Shown here piece after piece: positions 32,960 to 44,018 of a DNA stretch of 64,000 bases (position 1 is its first letter; each line of letters starts with the position of its first letter). Under the pieces are notes generated by a model. It did not search any database, was not told where the DNA came from, and worked only from the letters and a program-made list of their open reading frames with translations. The position numbers and the translations under genes are program-made. This DNA is from Lepidostoma basale (lineage: Eukaryota; Arthropoda; Insecta; Trichoptera; Lepidostomatidae), in contig JAHDVF020000986.1 in the NCBI GenBank assembly GCA_022606425.2, positions 144,001 through 208,000 on the forward strand, given 5' to 3'.

Positions 32960-33205
32960 TTATTTTATTTTATATCATTGTATTTCAGATAATTTGTTTT
33001 AGATTTATTATGTAGACGTTGAACGATCGAAGTGTGCGCGGGAGATGCCTTTTGGTGGCGATGAGGTTCGCAACCCATCACACCGCGTCTCTCGCGATGG
33101 CGAAAAGAGAAGGATCGAGTGCCGCATCGATTAATGTGTGGCAGTCCATTCTTTCTGCCTACCCTTTCGGGGAAACGGCGTGATGGTTAGTTAGTTAGTT
33201 AGTTA
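32960..33205 (+). mobile_element. SINE-like element sharing the TTAG-lineage LINE 3' end, copy 2
   Basis: Homologous to 7925-8160. Head: gtgcgcgggagatg, ggcgatgaggttcgcaaccc (B-box-like), accgcgtctctcgcgatgg and gagtgccgcatcgatta. The tail, gtggcagtccattctttctg through cggcgtgatggttag and (TTAG)4, is the same as the LINE tails at 46703 and 52150. Confidence 0.65.
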
Positions 33206-33404
33206 AAAAAATAAAAAAATGAAAGGGCTGCACTACTTACGTTTTATATAGCGGATATTGTTAAATTATGTTTTTTTATATAAACGTCATGACTAAACAA
33301 TTTAATAAATTAACAGTTAATAATAAATATTAATTTTTAGCTTCAATAGTATTTTAATTAAATAAATTAATAAATTATCTTATATTAGCATGTTAGTTTT
33401 ATAA

Positions 33405-33476
33405 AGTGTGACAGTCCATTCTTTCTGCCTACCCTTTCGGGGAGATGGCGTGATGGTTAGTTAGTTAGTTAGTTTT
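33405..33476 (+). repeat. Solo TTAG-lineage 3' tail
   Basis: gtgacagtccattctttctg then cctaccctttcggggagatg, gcgtgatgg and (TTAG)4. Only the terminal ~65 bp of the LINE/SINE tail is present, as expected from an extreme 5' truncation. Confidence 0.65.
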
Positions 33477-33699
33477 ATATTATGACCTTATTTTATAAAA
33501 AAAGCATATTTTATTATCTTGCAGTCGACACTGTTGATATTTTTATTTGAAATAAAAATGAGGATAAAAAAAAAAAACTAACATCACACTTAAACTACAG
33601 ATAAAATCATTTATTCAGTTTATAAATTTAAATGTTGACTTTTGAATTTTCTAGTCAGAATTCATAGTGAATAAACAAAAATCTCTGTTAATTTATTCC

Positions 33700-33810
33700 G
33701 GGTTGTTTCCATTTGTTTTTATCGATTTTACCGGTTTCGGAACGTCGCTACCAGACAATAGCCGCCAGCCATTGAAACCTGTCATAACTAGAATAGCATG
33801 TGGAATAAAA
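33700..33810. repeat. Family F element, decayed pair
   Basis: Minus-strand core GACGUUCCGAAACCGGUAAA at 33730-33749 and plus-strand words agccgccagccattgaaacc near 33760-33779, then gcatgtggaataaaag. Confidence 0.4.
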
Positions 33811-33984
33811 GTTAACAAACAATATTTTTAGATTAGTTTATTTTTTTCGTGCTTTATTATGTCAGAACAAAATTTAAAAAAAAATTGAATGACACAAAAT
33901 TTCTACACACAGTTAACAATAGCAATAAATTAAACACACACAAAATTTAGAAATTCTCAAGTCGGTGAAATTGGGTGAAAACAT

Positions 33985-34420
33985 AATAAATAATCAGATT
34001 CCTCCTTTTACTCCTTTCTCCTTAAATACTTTGTCTACATTTAATCTCCCAAGCTCCCATTCCCAATCAAATGCAAATTAATCATTTAATAATTTCTGTA
34101 TAAATTATACAATATCTTTTCAAATGTATGTTGTTTCTAAATTACAATCATGTATTATTATTATTTAATATTATCTATTAGTTATAATTGTTAAAAAAAA
34201 TATTATTAGTACTTATAACAAATAGCCCAGGTTAATGTCTAAATATGAATTATTGTATCAAATTTTAAATGCGTTTTTATATTTGTCTTTCTTTGTTTTG
34301 TTTTTATTATATTTTTACACCTCAAGATGGAGGAATCCTCAGAAACATGTCAAATTTTTAAAATATTTTTTTAATATATTGTGAATGAAGCAAAGTTATT
34401 TCAATTTCCAAAGTTTAAAA
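33985..34420 (+). mobile_element. Family C element, plus-strand copy with decayed core
   Basis: Collinear with the complement of 29615-30055. The core at 34317-34355 reads ACAC, CUCAAGA (G5 to C), U, GGAGG/CCUC, AGAAAC, AUGUC, and GUGU is lost. The end gaatgaagcaaagttatttc matches the 3' end of the other copy. Confidence 0.6.
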
Positions 34421-35117
34421 AAATATATTTTGGAAAGTTTTTAACATTTAAATTTTGTGGTTAAATTCGAATTGTGAAATTCTGATTTTTTTACATAATA
34501 AATGAATTATAATATTGTGTGAAATAACAACATCCCTACAACAAAAATAGCGGGTCGTGGTAGCGACATTCTGCTATCACTGGCTGCGTGTGGGAGGGTG
34601 ATGGATGAGGTGTCTGGGGACCGCTGGAAATGAGAGATCGGCTCTCGACTAGGATGTACGGAACGGCCGTGACAAGGAGCGCTTATCAGAGATGGATTAA
34701 AAGATGAACTGATAAAATGGTTATTTTGTTTCTACATTTCGTTTTCTTTTTTTTAACACAACGTCCTTATTCTTGCATATCATCAATCATCGTGGTATAC
34801 CCACGGAGGTCGAGGTGGACACAATTCATAGCGAGAATAATAAAAAATGATATATCCCGGTTTTCTTAAATCTGACATATATTTTTAAAATATGCCTTAT
34901 TCAAAACCCAAGTAAATATGAATATTGTTATTTTTAATTCCGTAAGAGATTGTATCTAAAAAGCGGTGTATGTATGTGTTTATATATATTATGTGATATT
35001 GTTTTAAAAGTTATCATAAATAATTACACCCAATAAATATTATGGTGAGAGTTACCTAAATATTTTTTTTTACTTACAAGACGTTCGAGATTTATTGACG
35101 GTTAAGGTATTTGTTTT
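34421..35117. other. Intergenic DNA
   Basis: 34540-34720 is a unique island, GC-richer than its surroundings (gcgggtcgtggtagcgacat and following). The rest is AT-rich. No gene. Confidence 0.35.
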
Positions 35118-35525
35118 GTAAAACTTCTTCTTCTTCTTCTTCTTCTTCTTCTCCTTACAGACATTTAGTCTGTTCTTGAAATCAGGCTGGCCTCTCTTGG
35201 GAGGTTGACTCCCAACTATCTCTTCATTTCTTCGGCGGTCTTCCGGGGGGACAGCAGCCGGCAGGAATCTGATGCACCACAGCGTGTGGGATTCTGGTGG
35301 TATGCATCCACTGCACGTGCTCATTCCAGTATCTTTTGCGTTGTCTGCCCCATCTCACGACATTCCCCACCTTGCAGATCTCGCTGATAGCCGTGTTCCT
35401 CACCCTATCTTGAATAGTCCTTTCTGCTATCATCCTCAGCGTCCTCATCTCTGCCACCCGTACATTAATAAGCCTTCGTTCTTGTGGTATCCGCTCTGGT
35501 CTCAATGGTATATATCAGTATAGTC
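35118..35525 (-). mobile_element. RTE-like LINE 3' fragment, GAA-tailed lineage 2
   Basis: Minus-strand coding: INVRVAEMRTLRMIAERTIQ, DRVRNTAISEICKVGNVVRW, GRQRKRYWNEHVQWMHTTRI, then GCCPPGRPPKK. The 3' end is (GAA)9-10 (35126-35153). The frame is largely open from 35505 to 35224, so it is younger than the 19055 copy. Confidence 0.8.
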
Positions 35526-36322
35526 CTTATTTTAGGCCTTAGTAAAACCCCATTATTAATTTATAATAGTATGCACGATTTGTAAGTGGTTTTACTTGGA
35601 TATAATTTATATAAATTATAAAAACAGTGACAAATTTGTATCGCCTTGCGATGGGATTCTCAAACTTAACGTTCAGTTTGAGGAGAAATAAATAAAATTA
35701 TAAACGTATTTTTGTAAGAAAGATAAATTGTTCAACCCACTTGTATCAAGCAGATTTAATATAATAAAACTTTCTTGTGCCAAGTTAGTGCAGTTGCACT
35801 GCCAACTTTTAATTTTCTATTATGCCTATTGTTAAATCTTAAAGCCATCCCTGGTAAATAGTCCTTATTGTGAGACACTAATAGAACTTCTCGGTAGCGG
35901 GGAAGAGGGGGCTCACTGAGACGAGGGTGGACCGGAGGTATTAACAAAGTTAACTTGGAAACTCTCGGATAGTAAGTGAATAGTGCATGCTACTGTACGC
36001 CCAACTCGGAGGAGACAAAATGTATGTATTCACATTGTTGTTAATTCCGTCGCTGAGTTATAATGTTTCTAACAATATTTTACTTACTATTTTTAAAACT
36101 TCCGCTGTGTGAACACAAGTTTCATTCAAGATTTAAAAATACTAAATGAGCAAACGAAAATCTTCTTTATTCGATGCCATTTTAAAACATCCGGTCTCTT
36201 TCGTAAAACTTGTTTAAGATAATAACACTTGATCACCGGTCGTTGAGATATATTATATTTTTGTTTAGAATGTATACAAATACTTGTAGACAAATATTGG
36301 ATTTAACCCATTGCGGGTTAAT
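35526..36322. other. Intergenic DNA
   Basis: Mixed composition, with a GC-richer patch at 35850-36010. No gene or repeat family recognised. Confidence 0.3.
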
Positions 36323-36627
36323 CATTTGAGGATTAATTGTATCTCAATAGAGAAGAAGATGTACATTGTTTGATATATGGCGCTAGTGTAGATTGAACTA
36401 AAAAATGTGAAGTTTTTCTCATCATAGTAGCATATATACATCTTAAAAAAAATTGTAAGATGTGGTGGTCGTAAGAAGGGCGGAATGAGGAATGTTGTAT
36501 TACATAAAGCGATCGCTCTACCCAACCAATGACAGGTCATAAGTCCTGTAAACGCCTTGACCACCATTTTCTGTTTCCAAAAACAATTTACACTTTCGTC
36601 TCTATTGAGATACAATTAATCCTTAAA
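36323..36627. mobile_element. Family G foldback/TIR element
   Basis: Ends are inverted repeats: AGGATTAATTGTATCTCAAT AGAG on the left, its complement on the right. The interior includes atggcgctagtgtagattga and ggtcataagtcctgtaaacg, as in 4020-4290 and 40765-41262. Within the ends, TTAA directly abuts TTGTATCTC on both sides. No ORF. Confidence 0.65.
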
Positions 36628-36924
36628 TATATTATATTATTTGTTTAAACTTTTCGCCTGGTCATATTGGGTGTGCCAGGTAGGTTCAAAATTAATTGTA
36701 CAAAAATATAAATAACAAAGAAATAATGATATAAAACGGATTGCATAGAATAAATTTTGATAAAAGTCTTGGGGCTAGAACAATTTGCTCCCGATCTTAG
36801 ACATATAATTTTTATTTGTTGATATATACCACTCAGTTAGTGGTTACCCATTTTAAACCTGTAGATATCAAATTATAGAACATTGTGTATTTAACCTCGG
36901 TGCATGGTTATTATAATTGATGCC

Positions 36925-36956
36925 AAATAGTTTCGCTTGTACCCAAGCTTCATCAG
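36925..36956 (-). ncRNA. Hammerhead-like core lacking a cleavage triplet
   Basis: Minus strand: CUGAUGA, one A, stem II GCUUG/CAAGC with GGUA loop, GAAAC. The core and stem II are perfect, but what follows (UAUUUGG) offers no GUC-like site. A partial inverted partner (cgccccgatgaag) lies at 36986-36998. Confidence 0.4.
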
Positions 36957-37005
36957 GGTGAAATAATAGCAGGAAGTTATTATATCGCCCCGATGAAGTT
37001 TTATT

Positions 37006-38150
37006 ATTTAATATCTATATTTTTTAATTTATTCGTGTTATTATAAGGAAATAACATGAAGTTATAATCGCTACAATATGAAGTTAGTTTAAAGTAGAGA
37101 GTATGTATATTGTATTATCATATTAGTATTTCCCAACATCAGAAGATGTACGGCCTAAAGTCATTCCAAAATGAAATAAACATAGCCGACAAAATTCTTA
37201 CGATCTTAGAGAGATAAACCCTACTGATCGACATTCTCCTTCATAAATATTTCTTACAAAAGCGGTTTAACAGCTTTTAGGACGGCATTTCCTAGATACC
37301 TTTCGAATTTACGCGATGCGAGCTTATTTTTATTGCCCGTACCCTCATTTGAAGTTCGTGAGGATTCCTAACAGACGGGGGTCCGTGTTACCCCTTCTGA
37401 CCATGAAGGCGACCCGCCGCACTAATCCCAGATTTGGTCCAGGGAGATGATGATGGGCTTACGGAACCTAAGGAATACACTCCCGGGAGGGGAGCGCGCC
37501 CAGTACAAACACCTCGAGACTGACTTACTATCCGAATGTGAAATGTCCGCTCGTAATCCGAGCTTAGAATTTAAGATATCTTAGTAGCCGCACTGAGTCC
37601 AGGGGATTGCGGGCTTTCTCCTTTCATCTGAGTGATAAAGTGCAGTGTGAATGGACGGATTTTTATGATTTATATCAAAGTATGAGGAAACGGCTCACGT
37701 GTTGAACGTAATCACGAAACGCAGCCCCATTGAGAAGATATGTGCAGTAAGTAATACCGCATAACGTCATACTCACCTTTATTATAATATTTAAAAATAT
37801 ATTAAAATAACAATAGATTAAGTGCATTTTCGTGCCGTCAATTTTATAAAAAATATTATTATTGGTTTAAAAAATATATATTTTTGACGCAAAGAGCAAC
37901 ATTCCAAATTTTTTAATTCCTTATATCTTCAAAAAGAGTTGAAATAAAATATAAACTGGATTTTAAAATAATCTCTTCATTATAGAAGGATGATCCTATC
38001 ACAAAAGACGCTTGAGTCTACAGTAATTGAAAGAAGAAGAATATATCAATAATTAAAAATATGTCGTTAATATGTATTTATACCAAAATACGATTTGATT
38101 AATTGACTTTTTAATTTGGAATATTACTATTTATTGAATGTCCATGAAAT
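37006..38150. other. Intergenic DNA with a unique GC-richer island
   Basis: 37240-37740 is the longest non-AT-rich, non-repetitive stretch outside the LRR gene. No frame looks coding. It is a candidate regulatory island or an unrecognised exon. Confidence 0.35.
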
Positions 38151-38350
38151 TTTCACGACTGCTGCTTCATCAACCGATGTTGGCATCATCAGGTGTTAGG
38201 AACAACATTTGTAGCATCTGATGATGCAAACATCGATTGCCGTGACAGCTGTCGCAACAATTTAATTGGAATTAAATTGATAATTTATAATATTGTAACA
38301 GTGTTATCAAATAAACAGTTAATTATGTTAAGTATGTTTGCCAAAAAAAT
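38150..38350. repeat. Family A inverted pair, copy 3
   Basis: Minus core 38157-38192: CUGAUGA, U, GCCAAC/GUUGAU, then GAAG instead of GAAA. Plus core 38218-38253: CUGAUGA, U, GCAAAC/GAUUGC, then GUGA instead of GAAA, and GUC. Both cores have lost one essential A. The AACAGTGTTAT end word follows at 38297. Confidence 0.55.
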
Positions 38351-38379
38351 GAATGATTTTGTAAATATTTGTCTTAGGC

Positions 38380-38679
38380 AAGTGGCGTATCGACGAATTT
38401 TTATGAATTAAAACACTGTTTTTTTCCACTTTTGAGTTTATCTTTCTCGACGTGTTTCGAAGGCTTATAACTTCATCATCGGGGGAACGATATAAAAGTA
38501 AATATATAACGAGATAAAAGTTTATATCGTTCTCCCAATGATGAAGGTGTAAGTCTTCGAAACATGTCGAGAAAAATAAACCCAAAAGTGGAAAAAAATA
38601 GTGTTTTAATTCATAAAAATTCGTCGTTATGGAATTCCACAGTGTTAACGCCTTAAGTTTATCTAAAATTAAGTGGCAT
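38380..38679. mobile_element. Family H inverted-repeat element with hammerhead-like cores
   Basis: Arms of about 95 bp (38391-38486 and 38530-38626) are inverted. Each has stem II GAAG/CUUC and a GAAAC-A(C/U)-GUC 3' half, at 38449-38482 (minus) and 38535-38568 (plus). U4 is C in both and G5 is A in the plus copy. The right side continues ~45 bp to gccttaagtttatctaaaat. AAGTGGCGT (38380) and AAGTGGCAT (38671) may be a 9-bp target duplication. Confidence 0.55.
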
Positions 38680-40764
38680 GTTGTTAATTTGAAATAGCAG
38701 GAAAAGACGATTTTGTATGTTTTTTTAAAGGTTTGATTTAACACTGACAAAAATGCAAACGTTTTATTTTAATATCGCTTTACATTATTTGTTCTCACGG
38801 GAAAAGAGGTTACCTTTATTACAGTGAGCGGAGCAATGCTAAGAATAATAAAACGTTCACCGTAGAATAATAAGATGTTCACGGTAGAATAAAAAATCGA
38901 AAAGGTGGCCAAGGTGACACGGTCATGTGGAAGGTATGAATAATAATACGAATAAAAAACTATATGTATTCAAAACCAAACACGTACGAACCTTTCATTT
39001 ATTTATTATTTATCGCACGGTGATTCAAAATGTGATATGTAAACACTGTCGGGTAAAGATTTACATGTTATGTATTCTTGTATAAATACACGTGAAAATT
39101 CTATGTTAATGAATAATATTTTTAATCAAATAATAGGGTTTACGTGTAAATCTAAGATTGCATAAAACTACGAGATGATCTGTAAATAAATAAATAAATC
39201 ATTATTACAAACATTGAGTTTTATTTAATTTGTTCTTCTAGTTCCGACCGGTGATACAGCTCGCTGTCACCTTTATGTTATTTTTGGTATAATATATTAT
39301 CCAATAAATGCGATTAACCAATATTAAACAGAATTATTGATTTGTTTTCATATTCGTTTTCAACAAATTCGAAAATAAGGACGTATCACCTTCACATTTT
39401 TTTATTGATTTTTGTTCTAAAATTATTACTATTGGCTTGGAAATATTATTAAAAATTATTGTTTTGAATTGTGTTATGATTTTACATACGTGTACATAAA
39501 ATATTATTAATTATTTATTGATAATCATTAGGAATTTATAAAGATATGTTTAATTTGTATCTTAATAATTTAGAATTTATTTTATGAATAAAAACACAAT
39601 ATTTTTTATTAAAGTTTGTTTGATCAAGAGTGGAACAATCAGTGTTTTAATTCAATAAATATGTCATTATGGAATTTCATTGACTTAACGCTTCAATATA
39701 TGAAAAATAAATAATTAATAATTTGTAAAATGTAAAATTCAGTCAAAACATGACATAATTTTTTTTTCTGTATAATATTATATTGAAATGTGTTTAAAAA
39801 TAATAAAAATTATTTAAAAAAAACATTTATAAAATATGGTGGGTGTTCGTATTCATCCCCCAACATTAGCATTTAATTGTTTTCCTTAAAATTTCAAGCA
39901 TGAGTTAACTGATAATGCTCAATATGAAGTATTTGTATTCTAACTATTTAATGTATATCATATAGTAATAGATTGGATTTAAAAATGGAAATTCAGAGTT
40001 TCAGTAATCATGAAAAACACTATACGAGTAGTGAACTATTATAACATAATCACTTACAAAATAAATTTTATGTTATAGTCAATTTTAGAGAAGTGTTTAC
40101 TTTTTAAACCATAATAACGGTAAGGTGAATAAATCTAGATACAAATAACCGTTATGTGATGTCATAGTCATAGCTCGAAAATTGAGACACGAATCTTTAG
40201 GACTTCCGAATTCTTCAAAGATAAGTGACGCCCATCACAAGAGAATACAATAAATTACCTGCTCTTTAATCTCCGAAAGTATTATCTCTCTTTCATCTCA
40301 CTGTCTTTCAAGTCCGGTGATTTATATTAAGCCGTTGTTATTTTGTTTAACAATATACGAGTAATTACTATAAATCATACACAAAGGTGCTTAGTAATAT
40401 TTCTCCTGACATGTAAGTTTTTAGTAACAATTTTTAATGAATTATGTACCGTCACTGAATTTCTACAGATTTTAATAACGATTAGATGAATAATATGAAT
40501 GAATTACAAGATAAAAAATATATTCTGGATATACGTAACATTCAGATGCACTTATTCAAACAAAAACTTGTTTGGTTTGTATACAAAGATGTGAATTAAG
40601 CATAGAATACATTAGAAAAATCGTATAATGGATAGAAAACTAAAAATATAAAATAATATTTAAAAATATTGTAGTGTTTGATTAATATTAGAAAAAATGT
40701 TGATCAATCGTCACGAAACAAGTGAATATGAAGTAAAAAGTGAATGAAAAAAGTTAAAAAATAT
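38680..40764. other. AT-rich intergenic DNA with a decayed family F arm
   Basis: At 39237-39275, gttccgaccggtgatacagc then tcgctgtcacc is a decayed minus-strand family F core. A small less AT-rich patch lies at 40180-40330. No gene. Confidence 0.35.
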
Positions 40765-41262
40765 AAATTTTTAATTGTATCTCAATAGAGACGAAGACGT
40801 AAACTGGAAACTGAACATGGATGATCAAGGTGTTTACAGGACTTATGACCTGTCATTGGTTGGGTTAAGCGCACGCTTTATGTAATTACAACATTCCCCA
40901 TTCCACTTTTGTTATTGTGATCATGCATGACAAATTTTTGGAAGATGTATATATACTTCAAAATCCATATTTATCTTCAAGGTTAATTCTTGAAAAAATT
41001 CACAAGTGCAACCAAATCTACATAGATGGCTGACTGAAACTGACACGTGAAGATAAATATGGATTTTGAAGTATATATACATCTTCCAAAAATTTGTCAT
41101 GCATGATCACAATAACAAAGGTGGAATGGGGAATTTTGTAATTAAATAAAGCGTGTGCTTAACCCAACCAATGACAGGTCATAAGTCCTGTAAACACCTT
41201 GATCATCCATGTTCAGTTTCCAGTTTACGTCTTCGTCTCTATTGAGATACAATTAAAAATTT
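40765..41262. mobile_element. Family G foldback element with 215-bp inverted arms
   Basis: Arms 40765-40979 and 41048-41262 are near-perfect inverted repeats around a 68-bp spacer. The outer sequence is TTAATTGTATCTCAATAGAG, then ACGAAGACGTAAACTGG. No ORF. Such long inverted arms would give a long hairpin RNA if transcribed through. Confidence 0.75.
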
Positions 41263-41867
41263 GAATTAACCACCCTTTGGTGTAAATCCAGGATTTCGTA
41301 TACAGGTATAAGTATACATTCACAAATATTTGTTCTTAAAAAATATATTTTGTACATTGTTGTAACCACGGATTTTTTTGTGGTACTTGCTCTTAGTATT
41401 TTCTATGTAATTAAATTTAACTAAGCGGTTTTCTTTTCTTTTTAAGTATTTTTCCTTGAGACGATAACACTGTTTTATATAAAATAATAAAATACTTTTA
41501 TTTATCAAAACATTGCTAAGAGTTAATTTAATTTAATAAGTAAATTAACTTCAATATCTTTATTTTCATTACAACGATATTGAGTTAATTATTTTATTCT
41601 TTCATATAAAGTATTTTGGTGTGACATTTTTATAAATAAACAAAACACTTAAATATTTAAGTTCTTTTTTAATCTATTTATTTTTTCTTCGAAACGTGTC
41701 AACACATCAGTAGAACTAGCAGGTTGTGTTCAATATAAATATAATGACTCATGTTGTCTGTTTTGCATATTTTTTATAATATAGTATAGGCTAAAAATAT
41801 CAAAAAACAAACTTTATCTTTTCATATTAACTATTTCATCCGGAACATTTAAAAAATATTTTTATAC
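41263..41867. other. AT-rich intergenic DNA
   Basis: A decayed hammerhead-like 3' half, CUUCGAAACGUGUC, lies at 41687-41700. No gene. Confidence 0.3.
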
Positions 41868-42245
41868 TCGAAAATATTGTGATTATTTCTAAAGTCGACC
41901 ACCACGCAATGAACATAAATATTAACGTATTATTACACGAACATTAAACAAAAAAATTGTATACTTATTATTCTTCGAAAATAGTGTGATTACTTCGAAA
42001 GTAGACCACACAAATAATACAAAAATATACCATAGTATTATTATGTGAATGTTAAAAAAGATATACTTTTTATGCATCGAAAATAGTTTGATTATTTCGA
42101 TAGCAGATCGCACAATTAACCCAAAAAAGTATTATTATGTGAATAGTAAAATCGAAATTAATACTACGAAAAGATTGTGATCATTTCGATAGTCGACCAC
42201 ACAATTAACAAAAATATACGTATTTTTCTGTGAATATTCAACCAT
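41868..42245 (+). repeat. Minisatellite, about four units of ~90-107 bp
   Basis: Units begin at tcgaaaatattgtgattatt (41868), tcgaaaatagtgtgattact (41975), tcgaaaatagtttgattatt (42078) and acgaaaagattgtgatcatt (42165). Each continues with a cgata/gtcgaccacacaatt block and a tattattatgtgaat block. Confidence 0.7.
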
Positions 42246-43020
42246 CACTTTTCTTAACCCCAAGTGATATTACTAGGAGCGTACATTATTTAATAGAGCC
42301 CTCGTATTCGATTTGACTGCCTCCTTATTCCCGTGACCAAGTTTTGATTTACTTTGTATGGTCTATTTGCGGTGTTTACCCTAAACCAGGTAAGGGTTGC
42401 AGGCTTGGCCTTTCCACCCTCGCACGGGGACCTGGAGCTAAATAATGCCACTCGTATGATAAATGGGTATATGAAAATGTAGTTAATTAATATATAACGA
42501 TAAGCTGAACATAATGTGCTTGTACAATATTTGAATAAATCTGTATACATTGTGAATATTTTAACAAACAATATACGAGTACATAAGACACAAACAAAAT
42601 TTAAAAATTTGGAGCTTTTTAATATACAACATAAATTCAGGGCAGGATATTTCAAATTGCAAAGGTGCCAATTGGTATTAAACATAAAGGCCAATAACTG
42701 TGCAAAAGTGCAAATGATCGAATAATATGGTATAGATCAAACGTCACAATAAAGGTGCCACACGTGGTAGGTATACGGCATCTGTAACAATAAACCGTTT
42801 TTGTATTTTTTTCTTTGTTTTATATTATATTTAAACTAATTAGCACCTTTGCAATAACCAGCCTTCAATTGTTTTAAGTTAATAAAATAAATATTACTTA
42901 GATTATTAGAATTTTGTCGTTGATAGACATTTTTAATTGATAATATTTTTATAATCTGCATTTAAAATTAACAATGTTTCATTTTTTTACTTTGTACACA
43001 ATACTAACTTTATTAAAAAT
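42246..43020. other. Intergenic DNA
   Basis: A less AT-rich patch at 42290-42460 (minus-strand open frame without motifs). No recognised gene. Confidence 0.3.
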
Positions 43021-43024
43021 ATAA

Positions 43025-43125
43025 AATGAAAAAACAAACATGTTTTGGACACAGAAGCTCTTCATCAGTGATATATATGTCTGTGTCCGAAACACGTTTG
43101 TTTTTTAATATAAATTTTTAAATAA
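43025..43125. repeat. Family D-like inverted pair
   Basis: Minus core 43038-43068: CUGAUGA, A, then GAGCUUCUGUGUCC, AAAACAUGUU. Plus 3' half: GUCUGUGUCCGAAACACGUU at 43079-43098. The CUGAUGA is intact, but stem II and GUC are decayed. Confidence 0.45.
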
Positions 43126-43914
43126 ATTTGGTGTTGTGTACAAAGTCAAAAAAAAGAAACATTGTTCAATGAATCCGCAACACAAAGTAATGGCGAATAT
43201 GGAAGAAATACATTTAAAGTAATCACAGTAAAAATCGTTTTTTTTTAGTTGAATTTATTAGTATGAACGTATTAGTTGAACGTATTAACAACGTTTTCAT
43301 ATTTCGTGTTAATCTCCAGAGAATTCTTTAGAGGATGCAACCATAAAAGTTAACCGTCTCGAGTGAGAATAAATAATTGAGGCGACAATACAAAGCGTGA
43401 CTTTACGTGTCCCAAACGCGCTGCTGCGGCGAGATGAGGCGGGGTTCCCGAAAGCTTTCCAGGCGACCTCTGTAAGCCCCAAAGCCCTATGGGAAGCTGC
43501 GGTATGGGCCGCGCTAAGAATGGGGTCCCTGAGCGCCAGTTGCGGTCCAAATATTCCGCCAATGGGCCCCCGACGCCCCCGAGTGACGGAAATAATGAAC
43601 GATTTTGGGCTTCCTAGCAAAAGTAACATAAATTTATATTAGGACCCGGGTTTTGTTAAGAGTCTCCGTTTCTAATTATTCTGTACACTTTAAGCAATGT
43701 TTTCGGATAAACAGATTTGTTGAGCTTTGATTACAACATAATTTCAAACTTGGATTACACTAACTCTAAAGATTTATACGGAAGGATAATAAAGAGTTAC
43801 ATTTGAATAATCAAAGAAAGATCCTGTATGAACGATTTTATACTGAAATTATTATTGTCATTCAAATGCATAACATAATGATATTTTTGATTATTAAACA
43901 TATGAAATCTCTTA
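43126..43914. other. Intergenic DNA with a GC-rich unique island
   Basis: 43310-43660 is strikingly GC-richer than its surroundings. It gives overlapping open frames on both strands, as expected of GC-rich DNA, but none has motifs. No match elsewhere in the window. Confidence 0.35.
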
Positions 43915-43957
43915 GGAAATTGAAAATAGCTTTGTTTAATCCACAAAATATTTAAAA

Positions 43958-43996
43958 ATACGACATATTTCGGAGGATACATCCATCTTCAGGTGT
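43958..43996 (-). ncRNA. Decayed hammerhead-like motif (family C)
   Basis: Minus strand: ACAC, CUGAAGA, U, GGAUG/CCUCC (partly unpaired), GAAA, U-AU-G, UC, GUAU. The stem III C is changed and stem II is disrupted. Confidence 0.4.
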
Positions 43997-44018
43997 AAAA
44001 ATATAATATTATATTTTT

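Noticed and set aside
36323..36627. piggyBac-type MITE on the basis of TTAA at both ends
   Set aside because: The TIR does not start with CCC, and the symmetry continues beyond TTAA, so the TTAA may not be a target duplication.
38328..38750. 140-codon minus-strand frame
   Set aside because: It runs through the family H inverted repeat and is Leu/Ile/Phe-rich as expected of AT-rich DNA; no domain or start context.
40765..41262. Hammerhead-like core in family G (ACGAAGA...GAAAC)
   Set aside because: The bases between do not form a stem and there is no GUC, so the resemblance is too weak to include.
41868..42245. CRISPR-like repeat array
   Set aside because: Repeat units are long, diverged and contiguous without unique spacers, in a eukaryotic context.
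42290..42694. 134-codon minus-strand frame
   Set aside because: Low-complexity composition and no motif; likely chance.
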